Of a stretch of 64,000 nt of DNA, positions 27,152 through 35,491 are shown piece after piece (positions within the stretch are counted from its first letter, which is position 1; each line of letters begins with the position of its first letter). This DNA is from Halomonas sp. CUBES01 (GTDB lineage: Bacteria > Pseudomonadota > Gammaproteobacteria > Pseudomonadales > Halomonadaceae): contig NZ_JAJLLW010000004.1 of the NCBI RefSeq assembly GCF_020991005.1, forward strand, positions 310,001 through 374,000. Reading direction: 5' to 3'. Made by a program: the position numbers and the translations under genes. The notes under the pieces are model-generated. The model did not search any database. It saw only the letters and a list, made by a program, of their open reading frames with translations, and had not been told where the DNA came from.

Positions 27152-30100
27152 TTACTTGTAGCGTAGCTGGACACCTACCTGCCCCTGGACATCGCGCAGG
27201 GTGAGCAGCAAATCGTCGCTGGGCGACACCTTCCACTCGTCGGCAAGCTCCAGCCAACCGACCGCTTCGGGATGGCGATACTGCAGGCGTACCGGCAGCC
27301 CGGCCTCGTCGCGGAAGGGCGCAAGGCTTGCGCGCAGGCTATCCACCAGTCGGCCATTGAGCTGCTTGGCATCCAGTGCCAGCTCCACCGCCTGACCGAA
27401 GCGCGTGCGCGCCGCGACCATGGGGGTGACGTCCTTGCCGCGCAGCTTGAGCCCGCCGGAAAAGTCATCGTTGGAAACTTCGCCTTCGACAATCACCACC
27501 TCGTCGGCGGCGATCTGGCCGCGCAGTTGCTCGAAGAGTTCGCCGAACAGCGACGCCTCGATCCGTCCGGTACGGTCATCCAGGGTAATGAACGCCATGG
27601 TGTCGCCGCGCTTTGACTTCATGGTGCGCATGGCGATCACCAGTCCGGCCACCCGCTGCGGATCACGCGACGCTTTCAAGTCGCTGATGCGGGTGGAGAC
27701 AAAGCGTTTCAGCTCGCGTTCGTACTCGTCGATGGGATGGCCGGTCAGATACAGCCCCAGGGTATCCTTTTCGCCGGATAGCCGCTCACGGTCGGTCCAC
27801 TCACGCACGTGACGGTATTCCGCGTAAACATCCACTGCCGCCTCATCGGCGGTGAATGCTTCGCCGAACATGTCCAGCATTCCCAGGTTCTGATTGGCGT
27901 GATTCTGCGCGGCGGCCTTTAGCGCGTCTTCCATGGCCGCGGCCAGCACGGCGCGGTTCGGCCCCAGGTTGTCCAGCGCACCGGAGCGGATCAGCGCTTC
28001 CAGCGTACGCTTGTTCATGCGCTTGGGATCGAGACGCTTGCAGAAATCGAAAAGGTCGCTAAAGTCGCCGCCCGCTTGACGAGCCTCGACGATGGCGCCA
28101 ATCGGGCCTTCCCCCACGCCGCGGATCGCGCCGAGCCCGTACACGACGCGGCCTTCGGTATCCACGGTGAACTTGTAGCCGCCCACGTTGACGTCTGGCG
28201 GCGTCACCGTCAATTTGAGATGGCGACACTCCTCAATCAGCGGCACGACTTTATCCAGGTTATCCATTTCGGTGGACATGACGGCGGCCATGAACGGCCC
28301 TGGATAGTGCGCCTTGAGCCAGGCGGTCTGGTAGGAAACCAGCGCGTAGGCGGCCGAATGCGACTTGTTGAAACCGTAACCGGCGAATTTTTCCACCAGG
28401 TCAAAGATATTGCCCGCCAGATCCTTGTCGATGCCGTTGGCCGCGCAGCCTTCCATGAAGCCGGCGCGCTGCTTGGCCATTTCCTCGGGCTTCTTCTTAC
28501 CCATGGCGCGGCGCAGCATGTCGGCCTGGCCAAGCGTGTAGCCGGCCATCACCTGGGCGATCTGCATGACCTGTTCCTGGTACAGGATGATGCCGTAGGT
28601 AGGGCCCAGCACGGGTTTCAACAGCTCGTGCTGGTAATCCGGGTGTGGATAAGATACTTCGGCGCGGCCGTGCTTACGGTTGATGAAGTCATCGACCATG
28701 CCCGACTGCAGCGGGCCAGGGCGGAAAAGCGCTACCAGGGCGATCATGTCGTCGAGGGAGTCGGGCAGCAGACGCTTGATCAGCTCCTTCATGCCGCGGG
28801 ATTCGAGCTGGAAGACCGCGGTGGTCTCGGCGCGCTTGAGCATCTCGAAGGTTTTGCCATCGTCGAGCGGAATGGCGTCGATATTGAGCGGGCCCTGACT
28901 GTTGGCCTCGCGGACCTTGTCGACCATTTCCAGCGCCCAGTCGATAATCGTCAGCGTGCGCAGCCCCAGAAAGTCGAACTTCACCAGGCCCGCTTCTTCG
29001 ATATCGTTTTTATCGAACTGCACCATCAGGCCGGAGCCGTCTTCGTCGCAGAGCAGCGGCGAGAAATCGGTGAGCTTGGTGGGCGCGATCACCACGCCCC
29101 CGGCGTGCTTGCCGGTGCCGCGGGTGGTGCCCTCCAGCTTGAGGGCCATTTCCCAGATTTCTTCGGCCTCTTCGTCGCTGTCGATAAATTCTTTCAGCGC
29201 CGCTTCCTGCTCGATCGCCTTGTCCAGCGTCATGCCCACTTCAAAGGGAATCAGCTTGGAGAGCTTGTCGCCAAGCGAGTAAGGTTTGCCCTGGGCACGG
29301 GCGACATCACGTACCACGGCCTTGGCGGCCATGGTGCCAAACGTGACGATCTGCGATACCGCGTTGCGGCCATAGCGGTCGGCGACGTAGTCGATGACGC
29401 GGTCGCGCTTTTCCATGCAGAAGTCGACGTCAAAGTCGGGCATGGAGACACGTTCGGGGTTGAGGAAGCGCTCGAAGAGCAGGTCGTAGCCGATGGGATC
29501 CAGGTCGGTGATCTTCTGCGCGTAGGCAACCAGCGACCCCGCACCGGAGCCGCGCCCGGGGCCCACCGGCACGTTGTTGTCCTTGGCCCACTGGATAAAG
29601 TCCATGACGATCAGGAAGTAGCCGGGGAAGCCCATCTGGATGATGATGTTCAACTCAAAATCGAGCCGCTCCCGGTAGCGCTGGTCGATCGCCTGGTACT
29701 CCTCCCCGTCGCGGGGGTAACGCTCTGCGGGGAAGAGAAAATCCAGGCGATCCGTCAGGCCGTCGTGGGACACCTTGCGGAAAAATTCATCCTGGGTCAT
29801 GCCCTCGGGGATGCCGAACTCGGGCAGGAATATGTCGCCCAGGCGCACGTCGACGCTGCATCGCTCGGCGATCATCACGCTGTTTTCAAGCGCCTCGGGG
29901 ATATCCGCAAACAGCTCGGCCATCTCCTCGGGGCTTTTCAGGTATTGCTCTTCGGTGTAGCGCCGCTCGCGGCGGGGATCGTCGAGGGCCTTACCTTCGC
30001 CGATCGCCACCCGGGTCTCGTGCGCCCAGAAATCGTCGCGCTCCAGGAAGCGCACGTCGTTGGTCGCCACCACCGGGGTGCCTGTCTCGATGGCCAGCTT

Positions 30101-30655
30101 GACGCTTTGGTGCACGCAGCTTTCTTCGAGGGGGCGGCCGGTACGGATCAGCTCAAGATAGAAACGATCCGGGAAGGCGCACTGCCATTCCTCGAGCAGT
30201 GTCTTCGCTTCGCGTTCGTGCTCCGAGAGCAGGTGGCGGCCTATCTCGCCGTCGCGTCCACCCGACAGCGCGATCAGACCGGCGCTTTGCCCCAGAACCC
30301 ACTGCTTGTCGAGAATCGCCCGGCCCTGGCGCTGGCCGTCGGTCCAGCCTCTGGAAATCAGCTCGGTGAGGTTGCGATAACCCTCTTCGTTCATCGCCAG
30401 CAGCGTGATGCGGTAGGGATGCGCGTCGTCGTGGGGGTTATGCAACCATAAATCGCTGCCGATAATCGGCTTCAGCCCCGCGCCCTGGGCGGCCTTGTAG
30501 AACTTCACCAGCCCGAAGAGGTTAGCTTCATCGGTCAGCGCCAGCGCCGGCATCCCGCGCTCAGCGGTGGTACTGACCAGTGACTTGAGCTTTACCAGGC
30601 CATCAACCAGGGAGTATTCACTGTGCAAACGTAGATGAACGAACGGAACTGTCAT
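27152..30655 (-). CDS. dnaE: DNA polymerase III subunit alpha
   Basis: The 1167-residue catalytic subunit of the replicative polymerase. The N-terminal PHP domain begins FVHLRLHSEYSLVDGLVKL. The C-family palm motifs are GPGRGSGAGSLVAYAQKI near 365-382 and PDFDVDFCMEKR near 400-411, with the catalytic aspartates. Later come GYGFNKSHSAAYALVSYQTAWLK near 755, a helix-hairpin-helix region, and the OB-fold domain (VAGLVIAMRTMKSKRGDTMAFITLDD) near 995. Size matches E. coli DnaE (1160). It is preceded by rnhB (46 bases) and followed by accA. The large open frames on the opposite strand are coding shadows. Confidence 0.98.
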   Translation of the reverse strand: MTVPFVHLRLHSEYSLVDGLVKLKSLVSTTAERGMPALALTDEANLFGLVKFYKAAQGAGLKPIIGSDLWLHNPHDDAHPYRITLLAMNEEGYRNLTELISRGWTDGQRQGRAILDKQWVLGQSAGLIALSGGRDGEIGRHLLSEHEREAKTLLEEWQCAFPDRFYLELIRTGRPLEESCVHQSVKLAIETGTPVVATNDVRFLERDDFWAHETRVAIGEGKALDDPRRERRYTEEQYLKSPEEMAELFADIPEALENSVMIAERCSVDVRLGDIFLPEFGIPEGMTQDEFFRKVSHDGLTDRLDFLFPAERYPRDGEEYQAIDQRYRERLDFELNIIIQMGFPGYFLIVMDFIQWAKDNNVPVGPGRGSGAGSLVAYAQKITDLDPIGYDLLFERFLNPERVSMPDFDVDFCMEKRDRVIDYVADRYGRNAVSQIVTFGTMAAKAVVRDVARAQGKPYSLGDKLSKLIPFEVGMTLDKAIEQEAALKEFIDSDEEAEEIWEMALKLEGTTRGTGKHAGGVVIAPTKLTDFSPLLCDEDGSGLMVQFDKNDIEEAGLVKFDFLGLRTLTIIDWALEMVDKVREANSQGPLNIDAIPLDDGKTFEMLKRAETTAVFQLESRGMKELIKRLLPDSLDDMIALVALFRPGPLQSGMVDDFINRKHGRAEVSYPHPDYQHELLKPVLGPTYGIILYQEQVMQIAQVMAGYTLGQADMLRRAMGKKKPEEMAKQRAGFMEGCAANGIDKDLAGNIFDLVEKFAGYGFNKSHSAAYALVSYQTAWLKAHYPGPFMAAVMSTEMDNLDKVVPLIEECRHLKLTVTPPDVNVGGYKFTVDTEGRVVYGLGAIRGVGEGPIGAIVEARQAGGDFSDLFDFCKRLDPKRMNKRTLEALIRSGALDNLGPNRAVLAAAMEDALKAAAQNHANQNLGMLDMFGEAFTADEAAVDVYAEYRHVREWTDRERLSGEKDTLGLYLTGHPIDEYERELKRFVSTRISDLKASRDPQRVAGLVIAMRTMKSKRGDTMAFITLDDRTGRIEASLFGELFEQLRGQIAADEVVIVEGEVSNDDFSGGLKLRGKDVTPMVAARTRFGQAVELALDAKQLNGRLVDSLRASLAPFRDEAGLPVRLQYRHPEAVGWLELADEWKVSPSDDLLLTLRDVQGQVGVQLRYK

Positions 30656-30701
30656 GGGACTCTCAGCAAAACGCTAGGCAACCTAGGGGGAGAAAAATAC
30701 G

Positions 30702-31319
30702 TTACAGCAGCGCCAACTGACGCTGCACCGGCGCAAAGCTTCGGCGGTGTTCGGCCAGGGGGCCGTGAGCCGCCAGGGCGGCCAGGTGCTCTTTGGTCGG
30801 GTAGCCCTTATGGCGCGCAAAACCATACTCAGGATAGCGCATATCCAGGCTGGCCATCTGCGCATCGCGGGTGACCTTGGCCAGAATCGAGGCGGCGGCA
30901 ATCGCTGCATGGCGCGCGTCGCCCTTGACCACCGCCTGTCCGGGCAGCGCATGCCCGGGCAGCCGGTTGCCATCCACCAGCAGGTATTCCGCTGCCGGCG
31001 CCAGGCCATCGATGGCGCGGCGCATGGCCAGATGCGTGGCATGGTAGATATTGAGCTGGTCGACTTCGGCAGCACCGGCCTCGGCCACGCTGAACGCCAG
31101 CGCCCGCTCGCGGATCAGCGCATCCAGCATCTCGCGCTTCCGGGCGGTCAGCTTCTTGGAATCGGTCAGCCCGTCAATGGGCTTGGCCGGATCCAGCATG
31201 ACAGCGGCGGCCACCACGCTGCCGACCAGCGGCCCACGGCCGACTTCATCCACCCCGGCGAGGCGTACCCCGGCGTAATCAATGACCAGCGGCGGATAGT
31301 CAGTGGCGTTAATACCCAT
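30702..31319 (-). CDS. rnhB: Ribonuclease HII
   Basis: A 205-residue type 2 RNase H that removes single ribonucleotides and RNA from RNA-DNA hybrids. The catalytic Asp-Glu pair is in [21 protein letters not shown] near 17-37. [27 protein letters not shown] and the late [17 protein letters not shown] complete the family signature. The ATG at 31319 lies inside the end of lpxB (11-base overlap) and gives a family-length protein; the longer open frame to 31427 would be a shadow of lpxB. The order lpxB-rnhB-dnaE is typical of gammaproteobacteria. Confidence 0.95.
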   Translation of the reverse strand: MGINATDYPPLVIDYAGVRLAGVDEVGRGPLVGSVVAAAVMLDPAKPIDGLTDSKKLTARKREMLDALIRERALAFSVAEAGAAEVDQLNIYHATHLAMRRAIDGLAPAAEYLLVDGNRLPGHALPGQAVVKGDARHAAIAAASILAKVTRDAQMASLDMRYPEYGFARHKGYPTKEHLAALAAHGPLAEHRRSFAPVQRQLALL

Positions 31320-32493
31320 CGATAGCGTCGTCCTGTACGTCCAGCGGCTGCCCGGCCACCAGGGCGTCGATGGCATCCGCCGCACGGCGGCTGGCGTTGC
31401 GCTGGAGCGAAGCATGCAGCGTGGCAAAGCGCGTTTCCAACGCCTCCCGACCGGCCTTGTCGGTCAACAGCGTGCTCAGCTGGTCGGCAATCGACTCGGG
31501 GGTCGCCGCGTCCTGAATGAGTTCGGGAACCATCGTCTGCTGCGCGATCAGGTTAGGCAATGACACCCAGGACGTCTTGACCAGTCGTTTGGCCAACCAG
31601 TGGGTCATCGGCGCCATTTTATAGGCAACCACCATGGCGCGGTGGCACAGCATGGCCTCCAAAGCGGCCGTACCCGAGGCCAGCAGGACGGCATCGCTGG
31701 CCACCATTGCCTCGCGGGCCTGACCGTCGAGCAATACCACCCGCTCACTCAGTGCCGGATACGCCTGCAGTAGCTGATCGATTTCGTCGTGGCGCTGGGC
31801 GCTGGCGGCCGGAATGACCACCTGAAGCGACGGATGCCGCTGGCACAGCTGCTCCGCCGCCTGTAAAAACGTGGTGCCCAGAAAGCGGATCTCGTTGCCC
31901 CGGGAGCCGGGCAGCAGTGCCAATACCGGCGCTTGCGGATCAAGGCCAAGCCCCTGACGGGTACGTTGACGGTCATTGTCAAGCGGCAGCTCATCGGCCA
32001 GCGGATGGCCGACAAAGGCCACCGGCACCTGATGGTGGCGATAAAAGGCCGCTTCAAAGGGCAGCAGCGTCAGCATGCCGTCGACGGCCCTGGCGATTTT
32101 TTTCACCCGCCCCTGCCGCCAGGCCCAAACCGACGGGCTGACGTAGTGCGCGGTCTTGATGCCCGCCTCGCGCAGCTGCTTCTCCAGGCCGATATTGAAG
32201 TCGGGAGCATCGATGCCGATCATGATATCAGGCTGCCAGGCTTTGGCTTCTTCACGGAGCGTGCGGCGCACGCGAATCAGTGCCGGCAGATGCTTGATGA
32301 CTTCAACAAGGCCCATCACCGAGAGGGTTTCGAGGGGAAAGCGACTGCTGAGACCCTGAGCTTCCATGCGCGGGCCCCCGATGCCGCGAAACTCGACCCC
32401 GGGGTGGCGCGCGTTCAGCTCGCGCATCAGGCCCGCCCCCAGAATATCCCCGGAGAGCTCGCCTGCCACTAGGTAGATGCGCTGCAATGCCAT
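31309..32493 (-). CDS. lpxB: Lipid-A-disaccharide synthase
   Basis: A 394-residue GT19 glycosyltransferase that joins UDP-diacylglucosamine with lipid X to form lipid A disaccharide at the inner face of the inner membrane. The N-terminus [21 protein letters not shown], then [14 protein letters not shown] and [11 protein letters not shown], are diagnostic. [47 protein letters not shown] and [10 protein letters not shown] follow in order. It starts five bases after lpxA and overlaps rnhB at the 3' end. It belongs to the lipid A cluster fabZ-lpxA-lpxB. Confidence 0.97.
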   Translation of the reverse strand: MALQRIYLVAGELSGDILGAGLMRELNARHPGVEFRGIGGPRMEAQGLSSRFPLETLSVMGLVEVIKHLPALIRVRRTLREEAKAWQPDIMIGIDAPDFNIGLEKQLREAGIKTAHYVSPSVWAWRQGRVKKIARAVDGMLTLLPFEAAFYRHHQVPVAFVGHPLADELPLDNDRQRTRQGLGLDPQAPVLALLPGSRGNEIRFLGTTFLQAAEQLCQRHPSLQVVIPAASAQRHDEIDQLLQAYPALSERVVLLDGQAREAMVASDAVLLASGTAALEAMLCHRAMVVAYKMAPMTHWLAKRLVKTSWVSLPNLIAQQTMVPELIQDAATPESIADQLSTLLTDKAGREALETRFATLHASLQRNASRRAADAIDALVAGQPLDVQDDAIDGY

Positions 32494-32498
32494 GCCGG

Positions 32499-33266
32499 CT
32501 AGCGGGTAATGCCGCGGGTGGAACGCTCGATGGAATCAGCGAAGTGAGACACTTCCGGCAATGGGTACTGGCGACGCATTTCGCTGAGCGCCTGCTCGAC
32601 GGTCAAGCCCTGACGGTAGACCAGCTTGTAAGAGGCACTCAGCGCATTGACCGCTTCACGGCTGAAACCGCGGCGTTTAAGACCCACCAGATTGAGCCCG
32701 CGGGCTTCCGCAGGGTTGCCGTTGATCATGACATAGGCAGGGGTGTCTTTGGTAATGATCGAGCCACCGCCCGCCATGGCATGGTCGCCAAAGTAGCAGA
32801 ACTGATGCACGGCCGCCAAACCACCCAGAATCGCGAAATTACCCACCGTCACGTGGCCGGCCAGGGTCACCTGATTGGCCAGGATACAGTCATCGCCGAT
32901 CACACAGTCGTGACCGACGTGCACATACGCCATCAGCAGATTGCGCGAACCGATGGTGGTTTCCCCGCGATCCTGCACGGTACCGCGATGTATCGTGGCG
33001 CCCTCGCGAATGACGTTGTCATCGCCCATGACCAGACGCGTCGGCTCACCGGCGTACTTCTTGTCCTGGCAATCCTCACCCACGGAGGCGAACTGAAAAA
33101 TACGCGTCCGATCACCCAGGGTCGTCGGGCCCTTGACCACCACATGCGGGCCAATAACCGAGCCGGCTCCGATGGTGACATCCGGGCCGATCACGCTAAA
33201 CGGGCCGACCTCGACGTCGTCGGCAAGCCGCGCGGCGGGGTCAACAAGGGCAGTAGGATGTATCAA
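32499..33266 (-). CDS. lpxA: UDP-N-acetylglucosamine acyltransferase
   Basis: A 255-residue cytoplasmic trimer, the first enzyme of lipid A synthesis. It transfers a 3-hydroxyacyl group from ACP to UDP-GlcNAc. Left-handed beta-helix hexapeptide repeats run from about residue 2 ([26 protein letters not shown]) to about 185. The catalytic His region is [17 protein letters not shown], and [19 protein letters not shown] starts the helical C-terminus. The length is close to E. coli LpxA (262). The ATG overlaps the fabZ stop by four bases. Confidence 0.97.
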   Translation of the reverse strand: MIHPTALVDPAARLADDVEVGPFSVIGPDVTIGAGSVIGPHVVVKGPTTLGDRTRIFQFASVGEDCQDKKYAGEPTRLVMGDDNVIREGATIHRGTVQDRGETTIGSRNLLMAYVHVGHDCVIGDDCILANQVTLAGHVTVGNFAILGGLAAVHQFCYFGDHAMAGGGSIITKDTPAYVMINGNPAEARGLNLVGLKRRGFSREAVNALSASYKLVYRQGLTVEQALSEMRRQYPLPEVSHFADSIERSTRGITR

Positions 33267-33706
33267 GCCACTTTCCTCTCAGCACAAATAATCTCTGCTT
33301 CGCAGGCGAGTTCACCGTCCACCGTGGCCCGGCAGGCAAATTTCCAGATGCCGCGCTTGCCACGGATGACATCGGCCTCGAGCATCAACTGGTCGCCGGG
33401 CATGACCGGGCGCTTGAAGCGCACGTTATCACTCCCCACCAGATAATACACGTAACCGTCGGCGGGAAGCTTGTTGACCGTCTTGAACCCCAGGATACCG
33501 CAGGCCTGTGCCAGCGCTTCGATCACCAGCACGCCCGGCATGATCGGATGATGGGGAAAGTGGCCGTTGAAAAACGGCTCGTTGATGCTAACGTTTTTAT
33601 ACGCAACGATGGATTCGCCCTTGGTTAGCTGCGTTACCCGATCAATCAGCAAAAACGGGTAGCGATGCGGCAAGTACTCGCGAATTTCGTTAATATCCAT
33701 AACCAT
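33263..33706 (-). CDS. fabZ: 3-hydroxyacyl-ACP dehydratase
   Basis: A 147-residue hot-dog-fold enzyme that dehydrates 3-hydroxyacyl-ACP in fatty acid elongation and competes with LpxA for the same substrate pool. The motifs are [20 protein letters not shown] near 5-24 and [26 protein letters not shown] near 41-66, including the active-site His and the later Glu. GAGG 8 bases before ATG 33706 supports that start over the ATG two codons inside. It overlaps lpxA by four bases. A strong promoter-like site precedes it, so fabZ-lpxA-lpxB may have their own transcript besides read-through from lpxD. Confidence 0.96.
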   Translation of the reverse strand: MVMDINEIREYLPHRYPFLLIDRVTQLTKGESIVAYKNVSINEPFFNGHFPHHPIMPGVLVIEALAQACGILGFKTVNKLPADGYVYYLVGSDNVRFKRPVMPGDQLMLEADVIRGKRGIWKFACRATVDGELACEAEIICAERKVA

Positions 33707-33783
33707 CGTAGCGACCTCTAAAAAGACAAAACACCTGTCATTGCAGGCAAATATCGGCGCACGGGCCGATCAAAAGGCAGTGG

Positions 33784-33811
33784 ATTATAACGCGCTGCGG
33801 GTGAGCCTCAA
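33784..33811 (-). promoter_or_regulatory. Candidate sigma-70 promoter for fabZ-lpxA-lpxB
   Basis: On the minus strand, a perfect TATAAT -10 (33784-33789) lies 16 bases after TTGAGG (33806-33811), within the 130-base gap between lpxD and fabZ. It would start RNA about 75 bases before fabZ. The rest of the gap shows no other feature. Confidence 0.6.
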
Positions 33812-33836
33812 CCGACCCACTGCCATATTTACACCG

Positions 33837-34877
33837 TTACGGCTGGCCGCGTTGATGTTTTTCCAGGCGTGACAAGCGCTTGGCAATGTCATCAAGCTGT
33901 TTGAAACGCACGGCGTTCTTTCGCCACTGGGCATTGCTCATGGCACCGGTGCCGGAAGAGTAGACGCCGGGCTCGTGGATAGAGTTGGTCACCAGGCTCA
34001 TGCCGGTCACCTGAACCCCGTCGCAGATCGTCAGGTGGCCGGAAAGCCCCACCCCGCCGCCGAGCATACAGTGTCGTCCCACATGGGTGGAGCCGGCGAT
34101 ACCCACGCAGCCGGCCAGGGCGCTGTGATCCCCCACCGTCACGTTGTGGGCGATCTGCACCTGGCTGTCGATCTTCACGTCGTTGCCGATCACGGTATCG
34201 CCCAACGCTCCCCGGTCGATACTCGAACAGCTGCCGACTTCCACGTCGTCACCCAGCACAACGCCGCCCAGTTGGGCGATCTTGTGCCACTGCCCGCCGT
34301 CATGGGCAAAGCCGAAGCCATCGCCGCCAATCACGCAGCCACTTTGCAGAATCACACGCTGGCCCATCACCACACCATGACAGACGGTCACGTTGGCATG
34401 CAGGCGGGTATCATCGCCCAGCACGCTATCGGCACCTACCACGCTCCCGGCGCCGATGACCACGCCGTCACCGAGCACCACGCCGTCTTCAATCACCGCG
34501 TTGGCGTGAACGCTGACGCCAACGCCCAGCGTGGCGCTTTCGGCCACCACGGCGCCGGGATGGATCCCGGGCACATCACGCATAGGTAGCGGATCGAAAA
34601 GCTGGGACAGCTGGGCGTAACCCAAATAGGGATTGTTGATCTCGAGGCGGGGAACCGGGCAGTTCTTGGCGTGCTCGGGATGCAGCAACACTGCTGCCGC
34701 CTGAGTCTCGGCCAAATCTTTCAGGTAGGCCCGGTTGGCCAGAAACGCCACCTGGTCGTTCTGGGCCTCCTTGAGCGTCGCCAGCCCTCTGATGGGGCGA
34801 TCTCCGTCACCCTCGAGGGCGACGTTCAAATGGCGGGCAATATCCGCAAGCGTTAGGTCGTGAGAAGCGTGGGTCAT
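33837..34877 (-). CDS. lpxD: UDP-3-O-(3-hydroxyacyl)glucosamine N-acyltransferase
   Basis: A 346-residue trimeric acyltransferase, third step of lipid A synthesis. The N-terminal uridine-binding domain starts LTLADIARHLNVALEGDGDRPIRGLATL. The beta-helix follows from about 110 with hexapeptide repeats (GVSVHANAVIEDGVVLGDGVVIG), and the catalytic His region is DGFGFAHDGGQWHKI. The C-terminal helix LDDIAKRLSRLEKHQRGQP is typical. The start is uncertain: ATG 34877 fits other LpxD proteins, while GTG 34892 is possible; neither has a strong ribosome site. It follows skp by about 54 bases in the bamA-skp-lpxD order. Confidence 0.95.
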   Translation of the reverse strand: MTHASHDLTLADIARHLNVALEGDGDRPIRGLATLKEAQNDQVAFLANRAYLKDLAETQAAAVLLHPEHAKNCPVPRLEINNPYLGYAQLSQLFDPLPMRDVPGIHPGAVVAESATLGVGVSVHANAVIEDGVVLGDGVVIGAGSVVGADSVLGDDTRLHANVTVCHGVVMGQRVILQSGCVIGGDGFGFAHDGGQWHKIAQLGGVVLGDDVEVGSCSSIDRGALGDTVIGNDVKIDSQVQIAHNVTVGDHSALAGCVGIAGSTHVGRHCMLGGGVGLSGHLTICDGVQVTGMSLVTNSIHEPGVYSSGTGAMSNAQWRKNAVRFKQLDDIAKRLSRLEKHQRGQP

Positions 34878-34930
34878 GGGCGGCCAAGGCACCTTTGGTG
34901 CGGCGGGGCCGCACCGATCATTATGGGTAG

Positions 34931-35437
34931 TTAGTTGAGCGAATTAAAAATCTGCGTCACTTCATCGGTCACGTTGGGCAAATCCCTGGAGGAATGCAGG
35001 ACACCCTGTGGATCCACCAGCACTTCGATGCCGTGGCGGTCGATGACCTGTTCGACGGCTTGCTCCAACTTGGACTCAGCGCCTTCCAGAAACTGCTGCT
35101 CGGAGCGCTGCTGGGCCTGGCCGATTTGCTGGCGTAACTGCTCAAAACGGCGTCCCTTCTGCTGCAGTTCGGCAATCAACGACTCGCGCTCGGCTTCAGG
35201 CATCATTTCACCTTCATTCTGCAGGCGTTCTTGCAGTCCCTGCAGCTCGTTACCGAGGCTTTCCGCCTCGCGTTGCTGATCGCCAATTTCACCTTCCAGG
35301 CGACTGATGGAGGATTGCGCAGATTCGCTGTTCATCAACGCCGCACGCCAGTCGAGGACGGCAACTTCTTCCGCCTGCGCCTGTGCCGACAACACCATGG
35401 CACCCAGTAGACACACGACCCCAGTGAGCTTACGCAT
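34931..35437 (-). CDS. skp: Periplasmic chaperone Skp/OmpH
   Basis: A 168-residue periplasmic chaperone that carries unfolded outer-membrane proteins to the Bam complex. A Sec signal peptide is visible (RKLTGVVCLLGAMVLSAQAQA, cleavage near residue 22). The mature part starts VAVLDWRAALMNSESAQ, the usual IAVVDxxxxL pattern. Long alpha-helical, Glu/Gln-rich arms follow at about 45-125 (QLRQQIGQAQQRSEQQF), as in the tentacles of the Skp trimer. The end VLVDPQGVLHSSRDLPNVTDEVT is the conserved C-terminal strand region. It lies between bamA and lpxD on the same strand, the classical arrangement. Confidence 0.93.
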   Translation of the reverse strand: MRKLTGVVCLLGAMVLSAQAQAEEVAVLDWRAALMNSESAQSSISRLEGEIGDQQREAESLGNELQGLQERLQNEGEMMPEAERESLIAELQQKGRRFEQLRQQIGQAQQRSEQQFLEGAESKLEQAVEQVIDRHGIEVLVDPQGVLHSSRDLPNVTDEVTQIFNSLN

Positions 35438-35491
35438 GGTAACAACTCCTTTTTTGTAAAGCGGGCGCGCCTTGCGACGCGCGTCAAGACG

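Noticed and set aside
28076..30451. 791-codon open frame on the plus strand opposite dnaE
   Set aside because: It is fully antisense to a clearly recognised dnaE; the GC-rich third positions keep the reverse frame open. Its translation is His/Val/Gly-rich with no domain.
30702..31427. Longer rnhB reading from 31427
   Set aside because: The extra 36 residues are an out-of-frame reading of lpxB and do not resemble RNase HII; ATG 31319 fits the family.
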